A stretch of 64,000 nt of DNA, taken from contig NZ_POQQ01000084.1 in NCBI RefSeq assembly GCF_002964575.1, positions 62,001 through 126,000 on the forward strand, read 5' to 3'. Positions within the stretch are counted from its first letter, which is position 1; each line of letters starts with the position of its first letter. Shown piece by piece: positions 52,990 through 61,995 of the stretch. The stretch comes from Streptococcus suis (GTDB taxonomy: Bacteria; Bacillota; Bacilli; Lactobacillales; Streptococcaceae). Made by a program: the position numbers and the translations under genes. Under the pieces are notes generated by a model. That model was not told the origin of the DNA, did not search any database, and saw only the letters and a list, made by a program, of their open reading frames with translations.

Positions 52990-53157
52990 ATGGATTTCAA
53001 TAGTAGTGTATTCATGCTAGTCACTTTCTATGTTTTACTAGCGATTGTGGCATATTTACTATATGTTAAGACGGGAAAAGCCGTGTTTAAGACAGGTATT
53101 CGATTAATTATTGTTTTTCTTAGCTGGTATCTTCTATCTAAGTACTTACTCGGGTAA
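52990..53157 (+). CDS. Small two-helix membrane protein, end of P4 operon
   Basis: 55 residues; GGAGG precedes the ATG at 52990. Two hydrophobic helices (FMLVTFYVLLAIVAYLLY and LIIVFLSWYLLSKYLL). It is followed by a terminator. Confidence 0.55.
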   Translation: MDFNSSVFMLVTFYVLLAIVAYLLYVKTGKAVFKTGIRLIIVFLSWYLLSKYLLG

Positions 53158-53174
53158 ATACTCAAAGTATAAAT

Positions 53175-53201
53175 AAAAAGCTGAGGAATCAGCTTTTTGT
53201 T
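53175..53201 (+). terminator. Terminator of the P4 operon
   Basis: AAAAAGCTG pairs with CAGCTTTTT, ending TTTTTGTTT. Confidence 0.8.
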
Positions 53202-53245
53202 TACGCTTGTTTCGTTAGACTTGTTGAAGGTGGGGGAGTTGCTCG

Positions 53246-53587
53246 TTATTTGAGGGTTTGCTTGAATAGATTGTCTAGGTTGTTTAGGTAGTCTGTCCTT
53301 GCTCCTCTAATGCGAAGGATATCTACACGAGAGCCACGAATCAAATAGAAGATGAGGTGCTGTTTTCCAGGAATCATCCTTGTTTTTCCTTCTGGGAATA
53401 ATGCTCGTCCCAGACGAGCGTCGAGGTCAATATATCCCTCTGGAAATGTTTCTAAGGTCAAGATAGCTGTGCTCAGAGATGTAAGCACCTTTCGTGCACT
53501 TGATTCTGAAAATTCACGGACATAATACTGGTAGATCTCCTCTAAATCTTGTTCGGCTTTAGCAGATAAATGTACTTTATAGACCAT
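53246..53587 (-). CDS. RelE/ParE-family toxin
   Basis: 113 residues. VYKVHLSAKAEQDLEEIYQYY is the ParE/RelE N-terminus; GKQHLIFYLIRGSRVDILRI and RGARTDY follow at the C-terminus. The start at 53587 overlaps the end of the antitoxin gene by 11 bases. Whether it cleaves mRNA or poisons gyrase cannot be told; RxxDYLNNL-type ends occur in ParE-like members. Confidence 0.88.
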   Translation of the reverse strand: MVYKVHLSAKAEQDLEEIYQYYVREFSESSARKVLTSLSTAILTLETFPEGYIDLDARLGRALFPEGKTRMIPGKQHLIFYLIRGSRVDILRIRGARTDYLNNLDNLFKQTLK

Positions 53588-53864
53588 ATTTGGCGAATAC
53601 CTCACGAGCAGGTGTCGTGTTTCCAGATAAAACTTCTTGGTAGCCTTCATCAAGCTCTGCAATCAACTCATCTAGAAAAGCCTCTGCACGCGCCTCTTCT
53701 ACTGTTTTTATTGGCAAATCTTGCTCTTCAACCACCCTTTCTACAAATAAATTAAGAGCATCAGAAAGGGTCATATCTTTTTCCGATAAGATTATTTTTG
53801 CTTGTTCCAGTAATTGTGCATTTACTCTAAAATTATATTGTCTATCCCTAACCAATCCTGCCAT
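53577..53864 (-). CDS. RelB/DinJ-type antitoxin
   Basis: 95 residues. It starts near MAGLVRDRQYNFRVNAQ and contains KDMTLSDALNLFVERVVEE, the ribbon-helix-helix part. The C-terminal part should bind the toxin. GGAG lies nine bases before the ATG at 53864; the frame extends five codons upstream. Confidence 0.85.
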   Translation of the reverse strand: MAGLVRDRQYNFRVNAQLLEQAKIILSEKDMTLSDALNLFVERVVEEQDLPIKTVEEARAEAFLDELIAELDEGYQEVLSGNTTPAREVFAKYGL

Positions 53865-53899
53865 TGTCTTCAACTCCAAATTCTAATATGTATAACAAT

Positions 53900-53928
53900 A
53901 GTGTAGCTATTTGTTTTACATCTGTCAA
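53900..53928 (-). promoter_or_regulatory. Promoter of the RelBE-type operon
   Basis: Minus strand TTGACA (53923-53928), 17-base spacer, TACACT (53900-53905). Confidence 0.65.
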
Positions 53929-53984
53929 GTGATAATCTTGTGCTGAATATCTTGGATGCTATTCGGTGAATTCGAAAAAATGGT

Positions 53985-54050
53985 CATTCATTACAAAATA
54001 GCGACCGTTCGTGACATGAATGTAACTATTGTGCTGATTTGCTATATACT
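53985..54050 (+). promoter_or_regulatory. Blp-like regulated promoter P5
   Basis: Direct repeats CATTCATTAC (53985-53994) and CGTTCGTGAC (54006-54015), offset 21 bp; TATACT at 54045-54050, 29 bases after the second repeat. Confidence 0.78.
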
Positions 54051-54089
54051 AAGTTCATAAAAAGATTCTATTAGAATGGGAGAGTAGCA

Positions 54090-54740
54090 ATGGTTCATTG
54101 GCTAAAAAGCATAGTACAGGTTTTATTGTTGACCTTAGTCATACAAGCTCCTGTAATAGCTGAAATGTCTTGGGGAAAGATGGATGACACAGTAGTAGGT
54201 TATCTCATACATGTACTATGTTGGTTTATTCTAACGGCTCTCATCTTTTGGTTATTAGGGACATTACGGAAAAAGTATCGTGATGATAGTCTCCAAGTCC
54301 GAGAATATAGTTATATTAAACTGTTTGGATTGGTTATTTTGGGAATCATTATTAAAATTGTGCTATTAAATGTTTCCTTACGATTATCTGGCCCGACGGT
54401 TGATAATAGTAGTATGCTTGAGCTATTTCAGTCTAAATATGGTTGGATGGCCTTGCTTAGTGTAAATATTTTGGGACCTATTCGTGAAGAATATCTATAT
54501 AGAGGTATCTTTCAAGAAAGAATTAGGAATAAGGCTTATCCAATGATCAGTGTCTTTGTCACAACGGCAATCTTTGCTTTTGTACATACTTATAATATTT
54601 CCGTAAGTTTCTGGTCGGCACTTTTTCCAGGAATTTTGTTTTCTTGGATTTACTATAAAACGAACCATCTCAAATACCCGATAGTGGCACATATCTTGTC
54701 GAACAGCATTGTGACCATTTTAAATATTATAAGTGTGTAA
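54090..54740 (+). CDS. CPBP family membrane protease (Abi), first of P5 operon
   Basis: 216 residues with several hydrophobic segments. Motif 1 is REEYLYRGIFQERI, motif 2 is FAFVHTYNISV and motif 3 is HILSNSIV. All putative active-site residues are present. It follows P5 by 40 bases. Confidence 0.83.
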   Translation: MVHWLKSIVQVLLLTLVIQAPVIAEMSWGKMDDTVVGYLIHVLCWFILTALIFWLLGTLRKKYRDDSLQVREYSYIKLFGLVILGIIIKIVLLNVSLRLSGPTVDNSSMLELFQSKYGWMALLSVNILGPIREEYLYRGIFQERIRNKAYPMISVFVTTAIFAFVHTYNISVSFWSALFPGILFSWIYYKTNHLKYPIVAHILSNSIVTILNIISV

Positions 54741-54805
54741 AGGTGTGAACATCGTGAGTAACAATTACAATAGGCTATAAAAAAACAATGGAAAGGAGAG
54801 AGAAT

Positions 54806-55480
54806 ATGAAAATAATAAAATCCATCGGTTTAGCTGTGGGTACCTTGCTTCTCACTTTGCTCATTCAACTTCCAGCTTATATGGGGATAACAGCCTTTCA
54901 AGAGAGTGTGCTTTTAAAACTTGCAGTCATGATAGGGCTTGGTCTTGCAATATTGGCACTACTTTCTGTCATCAGACGAGGAATGGTGAAGAATCAAGAC
55001 TTTTCAAGAGAGAATCTGAATATTTTTAAAATAGTCGGTATGACAGCGTTGGTATTTACTGGACAAACTTGCCTGAACCTCCTTTGGCAATATTTAGGTC
55101 TTAGCCCTAGTGATTCTAATGCCTTGGATACAGTCAATCAGTTAAATTCGGACAATTTTTGGGTGATGGCTCTCTCAGTTGTCTTGTTTGCTCCAGTTTT
55201 AGAAGAATTTCTTTACAGAGGGATTTTGTTAGAAAAGACAGCCCAGTATTTTCCTAAGCATCCTCAAATGGTCATCGTATTTTCTGCCCTTCTATTTGCC
55301 TATTGTCATACTTGGAGCTTTTCAGTAGCATTTTTAGGGCACTTTATAACAGGGTCTTATCTGGGCAATCTGTATATGTGCAATAGACGAATGACGGACA
55401 GTATCCTTGCACATAGCTTCTATAATGCCTCCATTTTACTCCTCCAAATTTTATTTGGTTTGGTGCAGATTGGTGGATAA
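54806..55480 (+). CDS. CPBP family membrane protease (Abi), second of P5 operon
   Basis: 224 residues. Motif 1 is LEEFLYRGILLEKT, motif 2 is FAYCHTWSFSVAF and motif 3 is HSFYNASIL. AAAGGAG precedes the ATG at 54806; the frame extends six codons upstream. It is related to the preceding gene and probably arose by duplication. Confidence 0.83.
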   Translation: MKIIKSIGLAVGTLLLTLLIQLPAYMGITAFQESVLLKLAVMIGLGLAILALLSVIRRGMVKNQDFSRENLNIFKIVGMTALVFTGQTCLNLLWQYLGLSPSDSNALDTVNQLNSDNFWVMALSVVLFAPVLEEFLYRGILLEKTAQYFPKHPQMVIVFSALLFAYCHTWSFSVAFLGHFITGSYLGNLYMCNRRMTDSILAHSFYNASILLLQILFGLVQIGG

Positions 55481-55576
55481 AAATTGACAGTAGACATTTT
55501 TGGGAAATGCCTGTATACTAAGGATAAGTGGCAATTTTATAATTGCTAACTATCAAGTGTAGAGGTGGTCAGAAAT

Positions 55577-55852
55577 ATGAGAAAATTTTTTCAAGACCTT
55601 AATCAAGAGTATCTGGAAACCAGAAGTTCAGTTGGAGAAGACAGGCTGGAGTGGATTATCCAGAGAAAGATGACCTGGGGTATGCGGTGGGGCTTGGTGC
55701 TCGTGTTCATGTTTGTCATCCAACCCTTCACCTATCATCCTTTCTTTCTCTTGGCTTGTTTTTATATAGGTTCTTTGTTGGGTTTTGTATATATCCTAGG
55801 TCAACTGTTTTTTAAAACTAGATCCATTTTTCGCAATGTGAAGAAAAAATAA
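55577..55852 (+). CDS. Membrane protein of unknown function
   Basis: 91 residues. A polar N-terminus of about 35 residues (FFQDLNQEYLETRSSVGED) precedes two hydrophobic segments and a basic tail (RSIFRNVKKK). TATACT lies at about 55515, so it may have its own promoter. No family recognised. Confidence 0.6.
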   Translation: MRKFFQDLNQEYLETRSSVGEDRLEWIIQRKMTWGMRWGLVLVFMFVIQPFTYHPFFLLACFYIGSLLGFVYILGQLFFKTRSIFRNVKKK

Positions 55853-55889
55853 TCGCTCAGCTTGTTTAGGCTGGGCGATTGGTTTTTTC
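55850..55889. terminator. Bidirectional terminator
   Basis: AATCGC-CAGC pairs with GCTG-GCGATT, followed by TTTTTT. It overlaps the 3' end of the convergent metal regulator gene. Confidence 0.75.
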
Positions 55890-56525
55890 TACGAATAATT
55901 CTTGGGCGATGGCTGTAGGGATAGCCAGTTCTTTGTCCTTGTATTGGATGGTGATGGTCTGGGCAAAGTGGTCAAAATCCGTCACAAGTAGTTGATCGCC
56001 GACAGTTAACTCATGTTGTTCCAGGTATTGGAGAAGCTGGTAGAAATCATGGATGCGGACCAGTTGGTAGCTGCCAGTTTCTGTCAGTTGGGACAGCCGA
56101 GTCTGGTAGCGTTCTACAAGCAACTGGTTTTCTTTAGGAATACTGCCACCGTGTGGGCAGGTTTGGGGATAGCTCAGCAGTTTGTCCAGTTGGTTGATAA
56201 AGTGATCTGAAACGGTGTGTTCTAAAATTTCAGCTTCTTCATGGACTTGTTCAGGGGAATAGCCCAGCTGCTCGACCAAAAAGACTTCTATCAGGCGGTG
56301 CTTACGGTAGAGGTTGGCCACCATTTCCAAGGCGACTTGGCTGAGGATGTAACCTGCTGATTTATCTTTTTCAATCAACTCTTCCGTGACCATTTTTTTC
56401 AGCATTTCAGAAACGGCTGGGGCGGAAAAATTCATCTTTTCAGCAATCTGCTTATTGGTGATTTTTTGTTCTGTCTGCCCTAGTTCATAAATGACTTTCA
56501 GGTAATCTTCTTTGTTTGGTGTCAT
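55866..56525 (-). CDS. troR: DtxR-family metal-dependent repressor (TroR/ScaR type)
   Basis: 219 residues. The winged helix has EDYLKVIYELGQ and MNFSAPAVSEMLKKMV. The metal and dimer domain has KHRLIEVFLVEQLGY, HEEAEILEHTVS and CPHGGSIP. A FeoA-like C-terminal domain follows. It is divergent from troABCD, whose promoter carries a palindrome, so it most likely represses the transporter when manganese or a similar metal is plentiful. The exact metal cannot be read from the sequence. Confidence 0.9.
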   Translation of the reverse strand: MTPNKEDYLKVIYELGQTEQKITNKQIAEKMNFSAPAVSEMLKKMVTEELIEKDKSAGYILSQVALEMVANLYRKHRLIEVFLVEQLGYSPEQVHEEAEILEHTVSDHFINQLDKLLSYPQTCPHGGSIPKENQLLVERYQTRLSQLTETGSYQLVRIHDFYQLLQYLEQHELTVGDQLLVTDFDHFAQTITIQYKDKELAIPTAIAQELFVEKTNRPA

Positions 56526-56575
56526 AGTCTCTCACTTTCTAGTAAGAATAGTATACCAAAATTTTACGAAAATCA

Positions 56576-56629
56576 TTGACAGAAAGATTTTTTTAATATA
56601 TATTAAAACTAAAGTTAAGTATACCTAAC
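56576..56629 (+). promoter_or_regulatory. troA promoter and metal-regulator operator
   Basis: TTGACA (56576-56581), 17-base spacer, TATATT (56599-56604). GTTAAGTATACCTAAC at about 56614-56629 is a palindrome fitting DtxR-family operators and lies over the transcription start. Confidence 0.7.
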
Positions 56630-56652
56630 AAAAATAAAAAGGAGAACCTATC

Positions 56653-57576
56653 ATGAAAAAACTATTTCTCAGTTTGGCTCTACTATTATCCCTTATCGGG
56701 CTAGGAGCCTGTCGTTCAACGCAAAGCCCAGAGGCTTCCAGCAAGCCGCGAGTGGCGGTCACGACCTCTTTCCTCAGCGATATGGTCTATCAGCTGGCAG
56801 GAGATGAGGTGGAGCGGGATCTACTAATTCCAGCAGGAGAGGATCCGCATTTGTACGTAGCCAAATCTAGTGATTTATCAAAATTACAAAAGGCTGACCT
56901 TGTTCTCTACCACGGTTTGCACTTTGAGGGCAAGATGGTGGAGGCCTTGGAAAAGACAGGTGTGGCGGTGTCTAAGAACTTTGCCCAGTCGGATTTGACT
57001 ACCATGGATGAAGACGGGGAGCAGATTGTGGACCCTCACTTCTGGTTTTCTATTCCTCTCTATAAATCAGCGGTAGCGGTAGCTTCAGAGGAACTACAAA
57101 AACTGCTTCCGGAAAAAGCAGAGCTGATTCAGAAAAATACGGAAAACTACTTAGCTCAGTTGGATGACTTGCATACTTGGATTGAAAAAGAGTTGAGTGT
57201 CTTGCCTGCTGAGAGCCGTTACCTAGTTACCCCACATGATGCCTTTAACTACTTCGCAGCCAGCTATGACTTCACTCTCTATGCACCGCAGGGCATTAGC
57301 ACCGAGTCTGAAGTTGCCAACAGCGATATGATTGAAACGGTCAATATGATTTTAGAACATGGTATCAAGGCTATCTTCACAGAGTCAACAACCAGTCCAG
57401 AGCGCATGGAAAAATTGCAGGAAGCTGTCAAGGCCAAGGGTGGTCAGGTAGCGATTGTAAGCGGTGAAGGCAAGGAGCTATTCTCAGATTCCCTAGCGCC
57501 AGAAGGGGAAGAGGGAGCGACATTTATTGATATGTACAAGCACAATGTCCAGTTAATTGTGGAACATTTGCAGTAA
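56653..57576 (+). CDS. troA: Metal-binding lipoprotein of an ABC importer
   Basis: 307 residues. Lipobox LGACR. A cluster A-1 (ZnuA/TroA-like) binding protein: metal ligands appear to be His in GEDPHLYV, His in DPHFWFS, Glu in IFTESTTS and Asp in TFIDMY. There is no His-rich loop as in zinc-specific AdcA, so manganese is the likelier substrate. It is the first gene of a four-gene transporter operon. Confidence 0.9.
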   Translation: MKKLFLSLALLLSLIGLGACRSTQSPEASSKPRVAVTTSFLSDMVYQLAGDEVERDLLIPAGEDPHLYVAKSSDLSKLQKADLVLYHGLHFEGKMVEALEKTGVAVSKNFAQSDLTTMDEDGEQIVDPHFWFSIPLYKSAVAVASEELQKLLPEKAELIQKNTENYLAQLDDLHTWIEKELSVLPAESRYLVTPHDAFNYFAASYDFTLYAPQGISTESEVANSDMIETVNMILEHGIKAIFTESTTSPERMEKLQEAVKAKGGQVAIVSGEGKELFSDSLAPEGEEGATFIDMYKHNVQLIVEHLQ

Positions 57577-57590
57577 GAAAGGTTGGAAGA

Positions 57591-58355
57591 ATGGAAGAAA
57601 TACTGAGAGTTGAAGACTTGTCCTTGCACTATGGTGCAGGACAGGTCAAGGCTCTAGATCGGGTCAGTTTTCAGCTGCCCAAGGGTTGTCGTGCAGCCTT
57701 GGTCGGACCAAATGGTGCAGGGAAATCTAGCTTGTTTAAGGCCATCTTGGGCTTAGAAAAAGGGGTGACTGGCAAGGTCTCGCTACTGGGTCAGTCGCAG
57801 CAGTTGGACCAAGTCATTCAGAAAAAGGTTGCCTATATTCCTCAAGCCAGTCAGGTCAACTGGCAGTTTCCGGCAAGGGTTCTTGATATTGTCCTGATGG
57901 GGCGGTTTGCCCACACCAGTGGTTTCTTCCGCCGACCAAGTTCCTTGGATAAGGAAAAGGCAGAGCAGGCCTTGGAAGAGATGAAGATCAGCGAGTTACG
58001 CAATCGGCAAATTGACCAGTTGTCAGGAGGTCAACGGCAACGGGTCTTTCTAGCCAGAGCCTTGGCCCAGGAAGCCGAACTCTATATGATGGATGAGCCC
58101 TTGGCAGGAATTGATCAAGCGACGGAGCAAATTATCATGGACTGTTTGAAGAAGTTTCAGCAGGAAGGCAAGACCTCTCTGGTCATCCACCATGACCTCC
58201 TAACCTTGGAAAAGTACTTTGACCATGTCCTCTGGCTCAATGGTCGCTTGGTAGCGGAGGGGCCAATGGATCAGGTGGATTTGCTGCAAGCCTATCAGGC
58301 TGCCTATGGTCAGGAACCAGCCTTATTTTTAAAGGAGGGGCTTGCTCATGCTTGA
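57591..58355 (+). CDS. troB: Metal ABC transporter ATPase
   Basis: 254 residues. Walker A GPNGAGKSS, signature LSGGQRQRVFLARA, Walker B LYMMDEPLAGID, switch His in VIHHDLLT. It starts 14 bases after troA and overlaps troC by 8 bases. Confidence 0.92.
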   Translation: MEEILRVEDLSLHYGAGQVKALDRVSFQLPKGCRAALVGPNGAGKSSLFKAILGLEKGVTGKVSLLGQSQQLDQVIQKKVAYIPQASQVNWQFPARVLDIVLMGRFAHTSGFFRRPSSLDKEKAEQALEEMKISELRNRQIDQLSGGQRQRVFLARALAQEAELYMMDEPLAGIDQATEQIIMDCLKKFQQEGKTSLVIHHDLLTLEKYFDHVLWLNGRLVAEGPMDQVDLLQAYQAAYGQEPALFLKEGLAHA

Positions 58356-59208
58356 ACTCTTACGGGATTACTCTTTTTGGACGGTGGCACTGGGAACTCT
58401 AGTCTTGGCTCTGGCGGCTAGTCAGATCGGGACCATCAGTGTTTTGACCAGACAGAGTTTAATCGGGGATAGCTTGGGGCATGCGGCCTATCCTGGCATT
58501 ATCCTGTCCTATATGGTCTTTCAATCACGCCAGCCCTTGCTTCTGTTGCTTGGAGCGGTGGGTTCAGGCTATCTGTCCTACGGCTTGGTTGGCTGGCTCT
58601 GTCGAAGGGGGCGGACCAGTCGGGTCAATGCTTTGGCTCTGGTTTCAGCGGCCTTCTTTGGACTTGGCTTGGTTCTCAAGCAGTATGTTCAGGGAAATGT
58701 TGCCTTTCAAGGAACAGCCCAGGCAGGTTTGGAAAACTATGTCTTTGGTCAGGCAGCCTTTATGCAGTTGGACGATGTCCTGCTTATCTGTTTGGTTGCT
58801 TTGCTTGGCCTGTTCTTATTTGGCTGGTATTACCAGTCGCTTAAACTCTATCTGTTTGATCGACAATTTGCCAAGCTGGTGGGGATTCCTGTGGAAAAGA
58901 TTGACCGCCTGACCCTGTTTTTGCTGCTGAGTTTGATTGCGGTTGGTTTGAAGGTGGTCGGTGCTATCCTGATGAGTAGTTTCTTGATAGCACCAGCAGT
59001 CTTTGGTTTGCTCTTGGGAAAATCCTATGGCCAAACCTTGGCTTTGGCGGCTGGCATTGCTAGTTTTTCAGCCCTTGTCGGAACCTATTTGAGTTCTGTT
59101 GTGACGGGCCTATCGACTGGGCCTACCATCATTGTTTGTTTGAGTGTGTCGTCCCTAGTAGCCTTTGCCTATGTGACCTATATTAGAAAGGAGAATGTGC
59201 ATGCTTGA
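58348..59208 (+). CDS. troC: Metal ABC transporter permease
   Basis: About 286 residues, ABC-3 family, eight or nine membrane segments. IGDSLGHAAYPGIILSY is the conserved stretch. The ATG at 58348 is preferred over an upstream TTG because AGGAGG lies before it. The end overlaps troD by 8 bases. Confidence 0.9.
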   Translation: MLELLRDYSFWTVALGTLVLALAASQIGTISVLTRQSLIGDSLGHAAYPGIILSYMVFQSRQPLLLLLGAVGSGYLSYGLVGWLCRRGRTSRVNALALVSAAFFGLGLVLKQYVQGNVAFQGTAQAGLENYVFGQAAFMQLDDVLLICLVALLGLFLFGWYYQSLKLYLFDRQFAKLVGIPVEKIDRLTLFLLLSLIAVGLKVVGAILMSSFLIAPAVFGLLLGKSYGQTLALAAGIASFSALVGTYLSSVVTGLSTGPTIIVCLSVSSLVAFAYVTYIRKENVHA

Positions 59209-60028
59209 GGTCTTCTTGATTTTACTGGCTGTTGGTTCTTCTTGTGGTTTGATTGGGTCTGTCTTGGTGGTGCGTAATCAGGCCATGTTGGCAGATGCCT
59301 TGTCCCACTCGGTCCTCTTGGGCATTGTGCTGGGCTTTTTTGTCAGTCAAAACCTAGACTCTCCCCTGCTCTTGCTTGGGGCGGCGGTCTTTGGCTTACT
59401 GACAGTCTTAGCTATTGAAGGACTGAACAGTCGCAAGCTGGCTCAGGATGCGGCGACGGGCTTGCTCTTTACCTTTTTCTTCGCCCTAGCTGTTATCCTT
59501 ATCTCCCTCTTTGCCCGTAATGTTCATCTGGACTTAGACATGGTCCTGATGGGGGAGGTGCTCTTTGCGCCGCTTAATCGGCTGGACTTCTTTGGCCTAT
59601 CTCTGCCGCTGGCCTTGGTCAAATCTGTTGGGTTCCTGCTTGTCTTACTGGTCTTCTTTTTCCTCAACTTTCAAGCACTCAAGCTTTATCTGTTGGACAA
59701 GGAGCAGGCGAGACTACAGGGGATTGCTACTCGAAGACTAGAATGGAGCCTTCTCTTTCTGGTTTCTTTGACAACGGTTTTCTCCTTTGAGGCGGTCGGT
59801 TCTATGGCGGTCATTGTTTTTCTAGTAGCACCTGGCATGGCGGCCTTGCCTTGGTCTCGGCATTTCTTTCAGTTTTTAGTTTTGGGGCAATGCTGCGCCA
59901 TTCTGATGATTTGTCTAGGATTTGGGCTTGCCAGCTGGTTTGATCTGACCATGTCTGGCACCTGTTCGGTCATGGGGCTTCTGACAGTCTGCGTCAGCTT
60001 TTTCCTAAAAAATGCCCTAAAAACCTAG
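59201..60028 (+). CDS. troD: Metal ABC transporter permease
   Basis: About 275 residues, ABC-3 family, related to troC. LADALSHSVLLGIVLGF is the conserved stretch. AAAGGAG is seven bases before the ATG at 59201; an ATG two codons earlier is too close to it. The two permeases should form the channel. Confidence 0.9.
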   Translation: MLEVFLILLAVGSSCGLIGSVLVVRNQAMLADALSHSVLLGIVLGFFVSQNLDSPLLLLGAAVFGLLTVLAIEGLNSRKLAQDAATGLLFTFFFALAVILISLFARNVHLDLDMVLMGEVLFAPLNRLDFFGLSLPLALVKSVGFLLVLLVFFFLNFQALKLYLLDKEQARLQGIATRRLEWSLLFLVSLTTVFSFEAVGSMAVIVFLVAPGMAALPWSRHFFQFLVLGQCCAILMICLGFGLASWFDLTMSGTCSVMGLLTVCVSFFLKNALKT

Positions 60029-60098
60029 TTTGGCAAATGAAATTGTCAGACTTTTTTGTTATTATAGTAAGTAATCACATATGCAAAGGAGAAAATCA

Positions 60099-61991
60099 AT
60101 GACACGTTTACAAGATGATTTTTACGAATACGTCAATGGTGAATGGGCAAAAACAGCCGTGATTCCAGACGATAAGCCAAGAACAGGTGGTTTCTCAGAC
60201 CTGGCGGACGAGATTGAAAAGCTCATGATTGACACGACTAACGAATGGTTGGCGGGAGAAAACGTCCCAGAAGATAGCGTTTTGCAAAAATTTGTGGCCT
60301 TTCACAAACAAGTAGCCGACTATGAAACCCGTGACCGTTTGGGTGCAGAACCAGCACAAGCCTTGATTGCAGAGTACAAGGCTCTCAACTCTTTCGAAGA
60401 ATTTACCAGCAAGCTAGCAGAATACGAATTGGCAGGCAAGCCAAACCTCATGCCTTTTGGCGTGGCACCTGACTTTATGGATGCCCAAACCAATGTTCTT
60501 TGGGCAGATTCTCTAGGCATTATCTTGCCAGATACGACCTACTATGAAGAAGGTCATGAAAAAGGAGCCGAATTGCTCAAAATGTGGAGAGAGAGTCAAG
60601 AAGCTCTTTTGCCTAAGTTCGGTTTCAGCGATGAGGAAATCAAGGACCTCCTAGATAAACGTTTGGAATTGGATGCTAAGATTGCCAAGTATGTCTTGTC
60701 AAATGAAGAGGGTTCTGAGTACGCCAAACTCTATCATCCGTATGAGTGGGCAGATTTTACTGCTTTGGTACCAGAGTTGCCGTTGGATGATTTCTTCACA
60801 GCGATTTTAGGGCAAAAACCAGACAAGATTATCGTTCCTGAGGAGCGTTTCTGGCAGGCTGCTAAGGACATTTACAGTGCGGATAATTGGGAGCTTTTGA
60901 AGGCGACCTTGATTTTGAAAGCGGCAGGAGCTTATACAGCCTTCCTGTCGGATGAAATCCGTATTCTAGCAGGAGCCTACAGCCGTGCCCTTTCTGGGAC
61001 ACCGCAGGCTCAAAATCAAGAAAAAGCAGCCTACAATCTGGCACAAGGCTACTTTAACCAAGCCCTCGGTCTTTGGTATGCTGGCGAAAAATTCTCACCA
61101 GAAGCCAAGGCCGATGTGGAAGCAAAAGTTGCTAAGATGATTGAGGTCTACAAGTCTCGTCTGGAAACGGCAGACTGGTTGGCTCAGGAAACGCGTGACA
61201 AGGCCATTGTCAAACTCAATGTTATCAAGCCTTACATCGGCTACCCAGAAGCCTTGCCAGAGCGTTATTATAAGAAGATTGTTGACCCAAGCAAGTCCTT
61301 GGTGGAAAATGCCATCGAACTAAACAAGATTGATATTGCTCATGGTTGGAGTAAGTGGAACAAGCCTGTGGACATGAAGGAGTGGGGTATGCCAGCTCAC
61401 ATGGTCAATGCCTACTACAACCCACAGAAGAACTTGATTGTCTTCCCGGCAGCCATTTTGCAGGCGCCATTCTACTCGCTAGAGCAGTCTTCATCAGCTA
61501 ACTACGGCGGTATCGGTGCGGTTATCGCCCACGAGATTTCCCATGCCTTTGACTCAAACGGTGCTTCCTTCGATGAGCATGGTAGCCTCAACAACTGGTG
61601 GACAGAGGAAGATTATGCAGCCTTTGAATCTCGTACCCAGCAGGTCATTGACCAGTTTGAGGGTCAGGATTCTTACGGTGCAAAAATCAATGGTAAGTTG
61701 ACTGTGTCAGAAAACATTGCCGACCTTGGTGGGATTGCAGCAGCCTTAGAAGCAGCCAAGTCAGAAGATGACTTCTCCGCAGAGGAATTCTTCACTAACT
61801 TTGCTCGTATCTGGCGAATGAAGGCCCGTCCTGAGTTCATGCAGATGTTGGCTAGTGTCGATGTCCACGCACCAGGTCATCTGCGTACTAACATCCAGTT
61901 GCCAAACTTCGATGAATTCCATGAAACATTTGGCGTTCAAGAAGGCGACGGCATGTGGCGTGCAAAAGAAGACCGTGTGATTATTTGGTAA
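60099..61991 (+). CDS. pepO: Endopeptidase PepO, M13 family
   Basis: 630 residues. The zinc site is VIAHEISHAFDSNG with the third ligand in SENIADLGG. It starts DDFYEYVNGEWAKTAVIPDD, the M13 N-terminus, with no signal peptide. Streptococcal PepO is also found on the cell surface and binds host proteins, but that is known from relatives only. AAAGGAG precedes the ATG. Confidence 0.94.
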   Translation: MTRLQDDFYEYVNGEWAKTAVIPDDKPRTGGFSDLADEIEKLMIDTTNEWLAGENVPEDSVLQKFVAFHKQVADYETRDRLGAEPAQALIAEYKALNSFEEFTSKLAEYELAGKPNLMPFGVAPDFMDAQTNVLWADSLGIILPDTTYYEEGHEKGAELLKMWRESQEALLPKFGFSDEEIKDLLDKRLELDAKIAKYVLSNEEGSEYAKLYHPYEWADFTALVPELPLDDFFTAILGQKPDKIIVPEERFWQAAKDIYSADNWELLKATLILKAAGAYTAFLSDEIRILAGAYSRALSGTPQAQNQEKAAYNLAQGYFNQALGLWYAGEKFSPEAKADVEAKVAKMIEVYKSRLETADWLAQETRDKAIVKLNVIKPYIGYPEALPERYYKKIVDPSKSLVENAIELNKIDIAHGWSKWNKPVDMKEWGMPAHMVNAYYNPQKNLIVFPAAILQAPFYSLEQSSSANYGGIGAVIAHEISHAFDSNGASFDEHGSLNNWWTEEDYAAFESRTQQVIDQFEGQDSYGAKINGKLTVSENIADLGGIAAALEAAKSEDDFSAEEFFTNFARIWRMKARPEFMQMLASVDVHAPGHLRTNIQLPNFDEFHETFGVQEGDGMWRAKEDRVIIW

Positions 61992-61995
61992 AAAT

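Noticed and set aside
47978..54015. Promoter direct repeats as a CRISPR or transposon signature
   Set aside because: They always precede a TATACT box at a fixed distance and a short gene, which fits regulator binding sites.
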